Position numbers and translations under genes: made by a program. The notes beneath the pieces were generated by a model. That model ran no database searches. It saw nothing but the letters and a program-made list of their open reading frames with translations, and was not told the DNA's origin. A stretch of 5,089 bases of DNA from Campylobacterales bacterium (lineage in GTDB: Bacteria > Campylobacterota > Campylobacteria > Campylobacterales > JAADDG01), in NCBI GenBank assembly GCA_027009865.1, contig JALVCR010000040.1, positions 1 through 5,089 of the forward strand. The letters are read 5' to 3'. The number at the start of each line of letters is the position of its first letter. Position 1 is the stretch's first letter. Below are positions 1-5,089 of the stretch, in pieces.

Positions 1-975
1 TCTTCAATAGATGAGAGAGTAAGATATTTTGATATAGATAAACTAATAGAAGAGTTTGAAAAGTTATGGAACAGAGGAGTTAGAAATTTCAAATTTATAG
101 ATAGAACATTTAATCTTAATATGAAAATTGCAAACCGTTTAATAGATTTTTTTCTATCTAAAAGAGAGAAATACTCTTTGCATTTTGAAGTGATACCGGA
201 TAATTTTAATGATAAACTAAAAGATAAAATAAAAAAATTTCCGCCCTCTTCTTTGCAGCTTGAGATAGGAATCCAGACCTTAAATAAAGATGTTGCAAAG
301 AATATCAATAGAAAGTTAAACATTAAAAAAATAGAGGAAAATATCTCTTTTTTGGAAAACGAAACAAACGCTCATTTACATCTTGATTTAATAGTGGGAC
401 TTCCAGGAGAGAATTTAAATAGTTTCGCAAAAAATCTAAATAAACTCGTATCTTTGACAAAAGCTGAAATTCAAATAGGAATTTTAAAAAAACTCTCAGG
501 CACTACTATAAACCGCCACGATGAAAAATATAAAATGATCTACTCAAACAAACCTCCTTACGATATCTTGCAAAATATGTTCATTCCTTTTAAAGAGATG
601 CAAAAAATGAAAAGATTTGCAAGATTTTGGGATCTATATTACAATAGCGGAAACTTTATAAATTCAATCACTCTTCTTTGGAAAGATGATAAAGATGTGT
701 TTAAAAATTTTTATGACTTTAGTATATGGATTTATGAAAATACTAAATCTACACACCAAATTTCTCTAAACAGGCTCTCAAAACTTCTCTTTGAATATCT
801 AACTATTGTAAAAAAATTAAATCCATATGAAACAGCGAATATTTTAATAAAAGATATTTTAAAAATAGAGGGGAGAGAAATTCCCTCCTTTTTAAACTCA
901 TTTAAAAATATTAAATTTTCAGATCAAAAAAAATTAAAAAAAGAGAAAAAAAGACAAATTTTACGGATGAAATAA
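1..975 (+). CDS. B12-binding/DUF4080-type radical SAM enzyme, 3' part (5' end outside window)
   Basis: The frame is open from base 1 to the TAA at 973-975, giving 324 C-terminal residues. An internal ATG at 121 is not the true start, because clear family sequence precedes it. Numbering from the first codon: FIDRTFN at 32-38, LQLEIGIQT at 85-93, HLHLDLIVGLPGE at 125-137, LKKLSGT at 162-168, PPYDIL at 185-190 and YYNSGNF at 213-219. These match the radical SAM half and C-terminal DUF4080 domain of cobalamin-binding radical SAM proteins, usually about 550-600 residues long. The opening SSIDERVR resembles what directly follows the CxxxCxxC cluster motif in this family, so the Fe-S cysteines and the N-terminal B12-binding domain probably lie just upstream. 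Such enzymes use S-adenosylmethionine, a 4Fe-4S cluster and usually cobalamin in the cytoplasm; the substrate of this branch is unknown to me. The tail is Lys/Arg-rich. Family call is confident; reaction is not assigned. Confidence 0.88.
   Translation, partial: SSIDERVRYFDIDKLIEEFEKLWNRGVRNFKFIDRTFNLNMKIANRLIDFFLSKREKYSLHFEVIPDNFNDKLKDKIKKFPPSSLQLEIGIQTLNKDVAKNINRKLNIKKIEENISFLENETNAHLHLDLIVGLPGENLNSFAKNLNKLVSLTKAEIQIGILKKLSGTTINRHDEKYKMIYSNKPPYDILQNMFIPFKEMQKMKRFARFWDLYYNSGNFINSITLLWKDDKDVFKNFYDFSIWIYENTKSTHQISLNRLSKLLFEYLTIVKKLNPYETANILIKDILKIEGREIPSFLNSFKNIKFSDQKKLKKEKKRQILRMK
861..893. terminator. Hairpin with T-runs on both strands, possible bidirectional terminator inside the radical SAM gene
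   Basis: Bases 868-874 pair with 881-887 (GAGGG with CCCTC, then one G-T and one A-T pair) around a six-base loop. On the plus strand CTTTTT follows at 888-893. On the minus strand the same stem is followed by TATTTTT (867-861). It is the only GC-rich stem with a T-run near the convergent gene ends. It lies about 95-120 bases past the HAD stop, so it could end the leftward ATP-grasp/HAD transcript. On the plus strand it lies before the radical SAM stop, where translating ribosomes would suppress it. The stem is short, so strength is uncertain. Confidence 0.4.
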
Positions 976-980
976 TTTAA

Positions 981-1664
981 TTAAACATATCTCAAAACAT
1001 CTGAAATATTTTCTATAATATAGGAATTTTTCTCAAATCTGCCTCTCTCATCTAATAAAAGGGGCTCTAATCCCGCTTTTAAAGCAGGCTGAAAATCAAG
1101 CTCATAGCTATCCCCAATATATAGCGAATCTTTTGGGTTGATATTATATTTTTTTAAAAAAATCTCATAAAATCTGACATCTGGCTTTTCAAACCCCTCA
1201 TCTTGAGAGATGTGCAAATTATCTATAAACTCATCTATCTGCAAATTTTGCAATATATCTTTCAATTTGGAGTCAAAATTGGACACAATAGAAATATTTT
1301 TATTTTTATCTTTTAACCTTTTAAAAGTATCTTTAACATCCTTTTTTAAAACCCAATGACGCTTTATTGAAATAAAATATTCAAAAATTTGATTTTTACT
1401 GTTATCTACGATATGAGAAAGAGCCAAATTGCTCAATACTATATCGTTATAAAATTTATAAAAATCTTTTTTATCTTCATAACTTCTAACATTAACAGAA
1501 CTATAAAAAATATTTCTATCCACACACTCGTAAGCTCTTTGGATTTTTTGAATATCTATATCCAAATCGTAATTCTCTTTCAAAAAGTTATAAAGCATCT
1601 CTTCAGATAGAGGTTTTAAATCCGCAAGAGTTCCGGCAAAATCGAATATAAAATTTAATAGCAT
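981..1664 (-). CDS. HAD-superfamily hydrolase with DxAGT motif I
   Basis: 227 residues, a normal length for a HAD subfamily I protein with a small helical cap. Motif I is FDFAGTLAD, with nucleophile Asp8; the usual second Asp is Ala10 (codon GCC at 1637-1635). Residues about 15-100 form the helical cap. Motif II is VSNFD (Ser128), motif III is EKPD (Lys160), and motif IV is IGDSYELD (Asp185 and Asp190). The Rossmann core is therefore complete for metal binding and phosphoaspartate formation, but the general acid/base is missing. DxA also occurs in phosphonoacetaldehyde hydrolase, yet no GxxK-like Schiff-base lysine is evident in the cap, and DxG variants are common among HAD-IA proteins. It is probably a cytosolic phosphatase-like enzyme of unknown substrate. 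The start overlaps the end of the upstream ATP-grasp gene by 10 bases, and AGGAAG (minus strand, 1677-1672) lies seven bases before the ATG, which implies coupled translation. Its stop is 5 bases from the convergent radical SAM stop. Confidence 0.88.
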   Translation of the reverse strand: MLLNFIFDFAGTLADLKPLSEEMLYNFLKENYDLDIDIQKIQRAYECVDRNIFYSSVNVRSYEDKKDFYKFYNDIVLSNLALSHIVDNSKNQIFEYFISIKRHWVLKKDVKDTFKRLKDKNKNISIVSNFDSKLKDILQNLQIDEFIDNLHISQDEGFEKPDVRFYEIFLKKYNINPKDSLYIGDSYELDFQPALKAGLEPLLLDERGRFEKNSYIIENISDVLRYV

Positions 1665-2695
1665 ACTCTATCTTCCTGCATTAATTTATATATTTCATCG
1701 CTTCTTTTATGCAAAGCTTCTATTTTATCCAAAGAGGTATAAACCTCTTCTTGATATCTCATCATTACAAACATTTCATTGTTTTCCACCCTCTCTACTT
1801 TTTCATTTAAAACAAGCTCTCTTATAGCCATTTCCGGAGCGTTGAAAACTCTGCTAACAGCAGCGGTAGTTCCAGAAAGCCTTCCGTTAAACTCAAATAT
1901 ATAAAATTTATCTCCCTTTTTCCTTGCTTGAATATTTAAATATTTAAGCCCTAAACTTTTGGAAACCTCTTCTATATCGCCTTGAAGTTTTGAGTCTATA
2001 ACTCTTCTTGCTTTATATGTAGAGCCGCACTTTAACTCTCTTTTTAAAATACAAACCCCTTTAACCTCTCTATCTTCCCCTAAATAGACTCCGCAAGTAA
2101 ACTCCCCTTCCCTCTCATCCAAATACTCTTGAAAAATGAAATCTTCATCTCCTACAAAAATTTTACCTTCATCCACATCTTTTAAAATATGAAAATTCTT
2201 AGCTCCGTTATCCCATCTTTTTTTAACAACAAAAGGAGTTCCAACCTCTTTTACAAATTTCTGAACTTCTACAAAAGATTTTGGAATTATTGTTTTTGGG
2301 GTATGAAAACCTCTTTTGGTTAAAAACTTAAAAGTTTCATATTTATCATCGCATATCAAAACTTTATCCAAATCTCCTACAAAAACTTTAGCTTTAGTGC
2401 ATCTCTCCAACAAATCTTTATTTTCAGCTATCTTAACAATTTCGGAATCCACCGTTGGAAAAAAGATATCTATTTTTAATTTATTCATTAAGACAATAAG
2501 ATAATCTATATAACTCTCATCTGCTGAAAAAGGAGCTATAAAAGATTTATCATCGATATGTAAAAAAGAACTATCTTCAAAAACACATATTTTATATATT
2601 TCTATATCTAATTTAGAATTATTTAAAGCTTTTATAACTCCTTGTCCTACATCTCCTCCTGCTCCAGATACCAGAACCTTTATTTTCCTACCCAT
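1655..2695 (-). CDS. Stand-alone ATP-grasp ligase, carbamoyl-phosphate-synthase-large-chain-like
   Basis: 346 residues from the ATG at 2695. An in-frame TTG at 2728 would add 11 residues, but AAAGG sits six bases before the ATG and the family begins near this Met, so the ATG is preferred. Residues 5-17 (IKVLVSGAGGDVG) form a Rossmann-like pre-ATP-grasp domain running to about 115, including FFPTVDSE (78-85). The ATP-grasp fold follows: FVVKKR at 155-160 with the likely nucleotide-binding Lys158, a hinge FQEYL at 188-192, and FEFNGRLSGTT at 267-277 with probable Mg ligands Glu268 and Asn270 and phosphate-binding Arg272. The loop after Lys158 (WDNGAKN) is poor in glycine compared with usual ATP-grasp loops. 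The family uses ATP to form an acyl-phosphate and join it to an amine or similar nucleophile; short CarB-like members often occur in surface-polysaccharide or small-molecule clusters. It is the first gene of an operon with the overlapping HAD gene. Substrate unknown; not a true carbamoyl-phosphate synthase, since it is far too short. Confidence 0.85.
   Translation of the reverse strand: MGRKIKVLVSGAGGDVGQGVIKALNNSKLDIEIYKICVFEDSSFLHIDDKSFIAPFSADESYIDYLIVLMNKLKIDIFFPTVDSEIVKIAENKDLLERCTKAKVFVGDLDKVLICDDKYETFKFLTKRGFHTPKTIIPKSFVEVQKFVKEVGTPFVVKKRWDNGAKNFHILKDVDEGKIFVGDEDFIFQEYLDEREGEFTCGVYLGEDREVKGVCILKRELKCGSTYKARRVIDSKLQGDIEEVSKSLGLKYLNIQARKKGDKFYIFEFNGRLSGTTAAVSRVFNAPEMAIRELVLNEKVERVENNEMFVMMRYQEEVYTSLDKIEALHKRSDEIYKLMQEDRVCY
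1672..1677 (-). promoter_or_regulatory. Ribosome binding site of the HAD gene inside the ATP-grasp gene
   Basis: Minus-strand AGGAAG lies seven bases before the HAD ATG (1664-1662), within the last codons of the ATP-grasp gene. With the 10-base gene overlap (stop TAA at 1657-1655) it indicates that ribosomes finishing the ligase can re-initiate on the hydrolase. Confidence 0.6.
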
Positions 2696-2701
2696 TACAT
2701 A

Positions 2702-2706
2702 CCTTT
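2702..2706 (-). promoter_or_regulatory. Ribosome binding site deciding the ATP-grasp start
   Basis: On the minus strand AAAGG is separated by six bases (TATGTA) from the ATG at 2695-2693. The alternative TTG at 2728 lacks an equally well-placed purine-rich site, so the site supports the shorter protein. Confidence 0.65.
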
Positions 2707-2842
2707 CAATATAAAAATGCTTAAACAAAAGTTTACTTCAAAAATAAAATCGTTCACCTTCAAAAAAAATTTTAACAAAATTTAACTTAAACTACTTCAA
2801 AAAAGACAAATCAAAACAAGAAACAAAAAGCTATCAATAGGG

Positions 2843-2848
2843 TATAAT
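2843..2848 (+). promoter_or_regulatory. -10 box (TATAAT) of the corA operon
   Basis: A perfect TATAAT lies 31 bases before the corA ATG, placing a start of transcription near 2855 and a leader of about 25 bases. At a 17-base spacing the -35 position reads GAAACA (2820-2825), matching TTGACA at only three positions. A strong -10 with a poor -35 is typical of vegetative promoters in Campylobacterota. Confidence 0.6.
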
Positions 2849-2865
2849 AAAATATAAGAAATATA

Positions 2866-2871
2866 AAAAGG
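2866..2871 (+). promoter_or_regulatory. Ribosome binding site of corA
   Basis: AAAAGG is followed by eight bases (TGTCTTAA) and the ATG at 2880. The same hexamer precedes the transporter gene downstream, which supports both starts. Confidence 0.65.
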
Positions 2872-2879
2872 TGTCTTAA

Positions 2880-3815
2880 ATGTATATCTTTGCAGATAAG
2901 CTCTATAGAAAAAATGAAATTAAGATAGAAGATGAAAATAATAAAATAATATTTACAACTACCCAAAATGAAACCATTTTAGAGTGGCTGGTAAAAAACG
3001 GACTTCCAGAAACTTTCGTAGAAGATATACAAAATGAAGATCAAAGTGTTATTTATGAGGAAAATGAAAATATAAAATTAATTATTTTAAAATATTTTAT
3101 TCAAGAGGAAGAAAACCGACTATTATATACAGATATTAATATTGTAATTATTTTAATACAAAACAGATTAATATTTTTAACCTCTCATGAAAAAGTCGTA
3201 AAAGAGATAGTTTCCAAGTTTTTTAGAAGATATAAAAGTAGTGACAGAACAGAATATAGTCTATATAATATTTTGGATATTTTAATAGATAGAACAATGA
3301 GTATTATAGATTATATAGATATAGAGCTTGAAGCAATAGAAGACAATATATTTTATCAAAACTTTGATGAAGAGGAGATTCAAAAAGATCTATATTTTGC
3401 AAGAAGGAGCCTAAATAAGATAGCAAAACTCTCCGTTCAAGAAAACGATATCATAAATAAAGTATATAATCACCTAACTCCGACCATAAGAAAAAAACTA
3501 AAATATGAATTTATAGATCTAAAAGAGCACTTAACATTTTTGATAAACGAATCAAAAACCTATCTTGACAGAACCGGATATCTGCAAAATCTGCTTATGG
3601 GATTTATCTCAAACAGAATGAATCAGGCTATGCAAAGACTTGCGGCAATATCTTTAATCTTTTTACCTCTTACATTTATAGTCGGAAATTACGGAATGAA
3701 TTTTAAGTATATGCCCGAATTGGATTGGAAATATGGATACGAGGCGGTTTGGATTTTGAATCTTTTAATAGCTTATCTAATTTACAGATGGCTAAGAAAG
3801 CAGAAATGGATCTAA
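2880..3815 (+). CDS. corA: CorA-family magnesium/divalent-cation channel
   Basis: 311 residues, the usual CorA length (about 310-320). The N-terminal cytosolic alpha/beta domain spans about 1-115, followed by long charged helices (about 120-250), including the stretch to QAMQRLAAIS that forms the pore-lining stalk helix. Transmembrane segment 1 is about 253-269 (LAAISLIFLPLTFIVGN), ending in the signature YGMN at 271-274. The periplasmic loop MPELDW (278-283) is the acidic loop typical of the family. Segment 2 is about 287-302, and the tail RWLRKQKW is basic, as in CorA. Family members are inner-membrane homopentamers that pass Mg2+, and often Co2+ or Ni2+, down the electrochemical gradient, gated by cytosolic Mg2+ binding between subunits. 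Nothing is missing, so it should be functional; exact ion preference cannot be read from the sequence. It is the first gene of an operon with the DASS transporter 11 bases downstream. Confidence 0.95.
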   Translation: MYIFADKLYRKNEIKIEDENNKIIFTTTQNETILEWLVKNGLPETFVEDIQNEDQSVIYEENENIKLIILKYFIQEEENRLLYTDINIVIILIQNRLIFLTSHEKVVKEIVSKFFRRYKSSDRTEYSLYNILDILIDRTMSIIDYIDIELEAIEDNIFYQNFDEEEIQKDLYFARRSLNKIAKLSVQENDIINKVYNHLTPTIRKKLKYEFIDLKEHLTFLINESKTYLDRTGYLQNLLMGFISNRMNQAMQRLAAISLIFLPLTFIVGNYGMNFKYMPELDWKYGYEAVWILNLLIAYLIYRWLRKQKWI

Positions 3816-3819
3816 AAGG
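3814..3819 (+). promoter_or_regulatory. Ribosome binding site deciding the DASS transporter start
   Basis: AAAAGG overlaps the corA stop codon and stands seven bases (CTATATA) before the ATG at 3827. An in-frame ATG at 3806 would add seven residues and overlap corA by 10 bases, but has only a weak purine stretch before it. The 3827 start is preferred. Confidence 0.65.
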
Positions 3820-3826
3820 CTATATA

Positions 3827-5089
3827 ATGGATAAAAAAATTTTAAATATTTTAATAGGTTTGGCAATAGGTGTTATTTTTTTTCTAATAGCTTTAGCTTT
3901 TTTTACACAAACCCAAGCTTATCTAATAGGCATTATCGCTTTTATGGTTACTCTTTGGACAAACGAAGCCCTGCCGCTTGGAGTAGTCTCTTTGTTTCCT
4001 ATTATTTTGTTTCCAGCATTTAATATTTTAAGCACAAATGCTACTTCAATTAATTATTCAAAATCTATCATTTTTCTATTTTTAGGCGGTTTTATGCTTG
4101 CCATAGCAGTTGAAAAAACAAATCTTCATAAAGTAATAGCCAACAAAATCTTATCCCTTTTTCCGGCTACTCCAAGAGGAATAATCTATTCTCTCTCCAT
4201 AACCTCAGCCTCTTTAAGCTCATTTTTATCAAATACAACAACGGCTCTTTTGCTTTTACCTATAGGAATGTTTATAAGTGAAAATCCAAAATTAAAAATG
4301 CGTTTTGTATTGGCGATAGCTTACGGAGCGAGTATTGGGGGAATAATTACTCCAATAGGCACGCCTCCTAATCTGATTTTGCTTGGAATTATGGAAGATA
4401 AGGGAATGGAGATGATTCCCTTTTTGAAATGGATTTTTATGGTTTTACCTTTAGCTTTAATAATGTTAATTTTTACAGGATGGATTTTATCACTTGGAGT
4501 TAAAAATATTCCAATAAAAATGGAAAAATTTAAAACTTATCTTACAAAAGAGCAAAAGAAAGTCTCTTTTGCCATTTTGGCCTTGATAGCCGTTTTGCTT
4601 ATAAACACTCCCATAAAACCATATTATCTGGGATTGGGGCTTAATGAAAAAGGACTTTTATTATTTTTCGGGCTTTTGATGTTTATGCCTCCATTTAATA
4701 TTTTAAAGTGGGAAGATAGTAAAAAGATTCCTTTTGAAATAATATTCCTATTTGGAGCCGGATTTGCAATAGCAAAAGCTTTCTCAAATACCAAATTAGA
4801 CAGCGCGATAGCCCAATATCTAATTCAAATAGGAGATATAAATCCTTATTTAATTTTACTTTTTATTGCAGCCCTTATAACTTTTACTACTGAAATTACG
4901 AGCAATACCGCTCTAACTTCAATAATGCTTCCGGTAATTTACTCTTTTGCCACATCCGAAGGCAGCATTCACAACCCGACACTCTTTTTACTCGTAGCCA
5001 CAATATGCGCAAGCTATGCTTTTATGCTTCCAATAGCCACTCCGCCAAATGCGATAGCAATGTCTTCAGGGGCAATCAGAATAAAAGAT
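3827..5089 (+). CDS. DASS/SLC13-family anion transporter, probably Na+-coupled dicarboxylate uptake (3' end outside window)
   Basis: 421 codons stay open to the window edge. Compared with members of about 450-480 residues, only the last few tens of residues are missing. The protein is almost wholly hydrophobic, with inverted-repeat halves. The first half carries FLSNTTTALLLLP (133-145, SNT at 135-137) and TPIGTPPN (175-182). The second carries EITSNTALTSIMLP (356-369, SNT at 359-361) and LPIATPPN (401-408). In this family the two SNT motifs and nearby loops form the substrate and sodium sites. A charged cytosolic linker (about 226-246) joins the halves. Members import C4-dicarboxylates, citrate, sulfate or phosphate across the inner membrane; dicarboxylate is the most likely guess but sequence alone does not decide it. 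The short gap after corA and the shared ribosome-site sequence imply co-transcription. Confidence 0.9.
   Translation, partial: MDKKILNILIGLAIGVIFFLIALAFFTQTQAYLIGIIAFMVTLWTNEALPLGVVSLFPIILFPAFNILSTNATSINYSKSIIFLFLGGFMLAIAVEKTNLHKVIANKILSLFPATPRGIIYSLSITSASLSSFLSNTTTALLLLPIGMFISENPKLKMRFVLAIAYGASIGGIITPIGTPPNLILLGIMEDKGMEMIPFLKWIFMVLPLALIMLIFTGWILSLGVKNIPIKMEKFKTYLTKEQKKVSFAILALIAVLLINTPIKPYYLGLGLNEKGLLLFFGLLMFMPPFNILKWEDSKKIPFEIIFLFGAGFAIAKAFSNTKLDSAIAQYLIQIGDINPYLILLFIAALITFTTEITSNTALTSIMLPVIYSFATSEGSIHNPTLFLLVATICASYAFMLPIATPPNAIAMSSGAIRIKD

Larger units (their letters stand above)
2696..2879. promoter_or_regulatory. Divergent intergenic control region
   Basis: This 184-base gap separates the leftward ATP-grasp/HAD operon from the rightward corA operon and must hold promoters for both. 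It is very A-rich on the plus strand. The rightward -10 box is clear (2843-2848). For the leftward direction the best candidate is TAAAAT on the minus strand (2774-2769), which would leave a leader of roughly 65 bases, but no good -35 is present and the call is weak. Short repeats (CTTCAAAAA three times, TTTAAC twice ten bases apart) lie between the two start regions. No open reading frame or RNA gene was seen here. Confidence 0.5.

Noticed and set aside
976..985. Palindrome TTTAATTAAA between the convergent stops
   Set aside because: It is made only of A and T with no loop or GC stem, so it would not act as an intrinsic terminator and is expected by chance in this composition.
1389..1610. 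Plus-strand 73-codon open frame
   Set aside because: It lies entirely antisense to the HAD gene, has low-complexity Ile/Phe-rich content, and no convincing ribosome site or family resemblance.
1627..1664. Assignment of the HAD protein as phosphonoacetaldehyde hydrolase (phnX) from its DxAGT motif
   Set aside because: No cap lysine for Schiff-base formation is evident at the expected distance after motif I, and no phosphonate genes are nearby.
2316..2504. Plus-strand 62-codon open frame
   Set aside because: It is antisense to the well-supported ATP-grasp gene and has Ser/Leu-rich shadow composition with no recognisable domain.
1655..2695. Assignment of the ATP-grasp protein as carB
   Set aside because: Genuine CarB is about 1,070 residues with two ATP-grasp halves; this is a single short module with a glycine-poor loop.
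2708..2713. Minus-strand TATATT as a -10 box for the ATP-grasp gene
   Set aside because: It lies so close to the ATG that transcription would start within or after the ribosome binding site, leaving no usable leader.

Overview
The window is strongly AT-rich with short intergenic gaps. The codon use, the weak -35/strong -10 promoter type and the protein sequences suggest a member of the Campylobacterota or a similar low-GC Gram-negative. This is inferred from composition and general protein character; no marker gene in the window settles the taxonomy.

Layout. (1) Bases 1-975, plus strand: the C-terminal part of a radical SAM enzyme of the B12-binding/DUF4080 type, cut by the left edge of the window just after where the Fe-S cysteine motif should lie. 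(2) Bases 981-2695, minus strand: a two-gene operon whose promoter-proximal gene is a free-standing ATP-grasp ligase related to the carbamoyl-phosphate synthase large chain. Its stop overlaps the start of a HAD-family hydrolase whose motif I reads DxAGT instead of DxDGT. This pair converges on the radical SAM gene with a 5-base gap. A hairpin with T-runs on both sides lies inside the end of the radical SAM gene and may terminate the minus-strand transcript. (3) Bases 2696-2879: a divergent intergenic region with a clear -10 box for the rightward genes and several short repeats. (4) Bases 2880-5089, plus strand: a CorA-type magnesium/divalent-cation channel followed 11 bases later by a DASS/SLC13-type anion (probably dicarboxylate) transporter that runs off the right edge.

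How the parts work together. The two rightward genes look co-transcribed and both encode inner-membrane transporters, one for a divalent cation and one for an organic or inorganic anion. The two leftward genes overlap and are probably translationally coupled, so the ligase and phosphatase-like protein plausibly act on one small-molecule pathway. The pathway cannot be named from the sequence. The radical SAM enzyme belongs to a family whose substrate is generally unknown. Four of the five genes fall in recognised families with ordinary architecture; the ATP-grasp/HAD pair is the least explained part and the best candidate for something undescribed. No RNA genes, CRISPR arrays, insertion sequences or mobile-element signs were seen.
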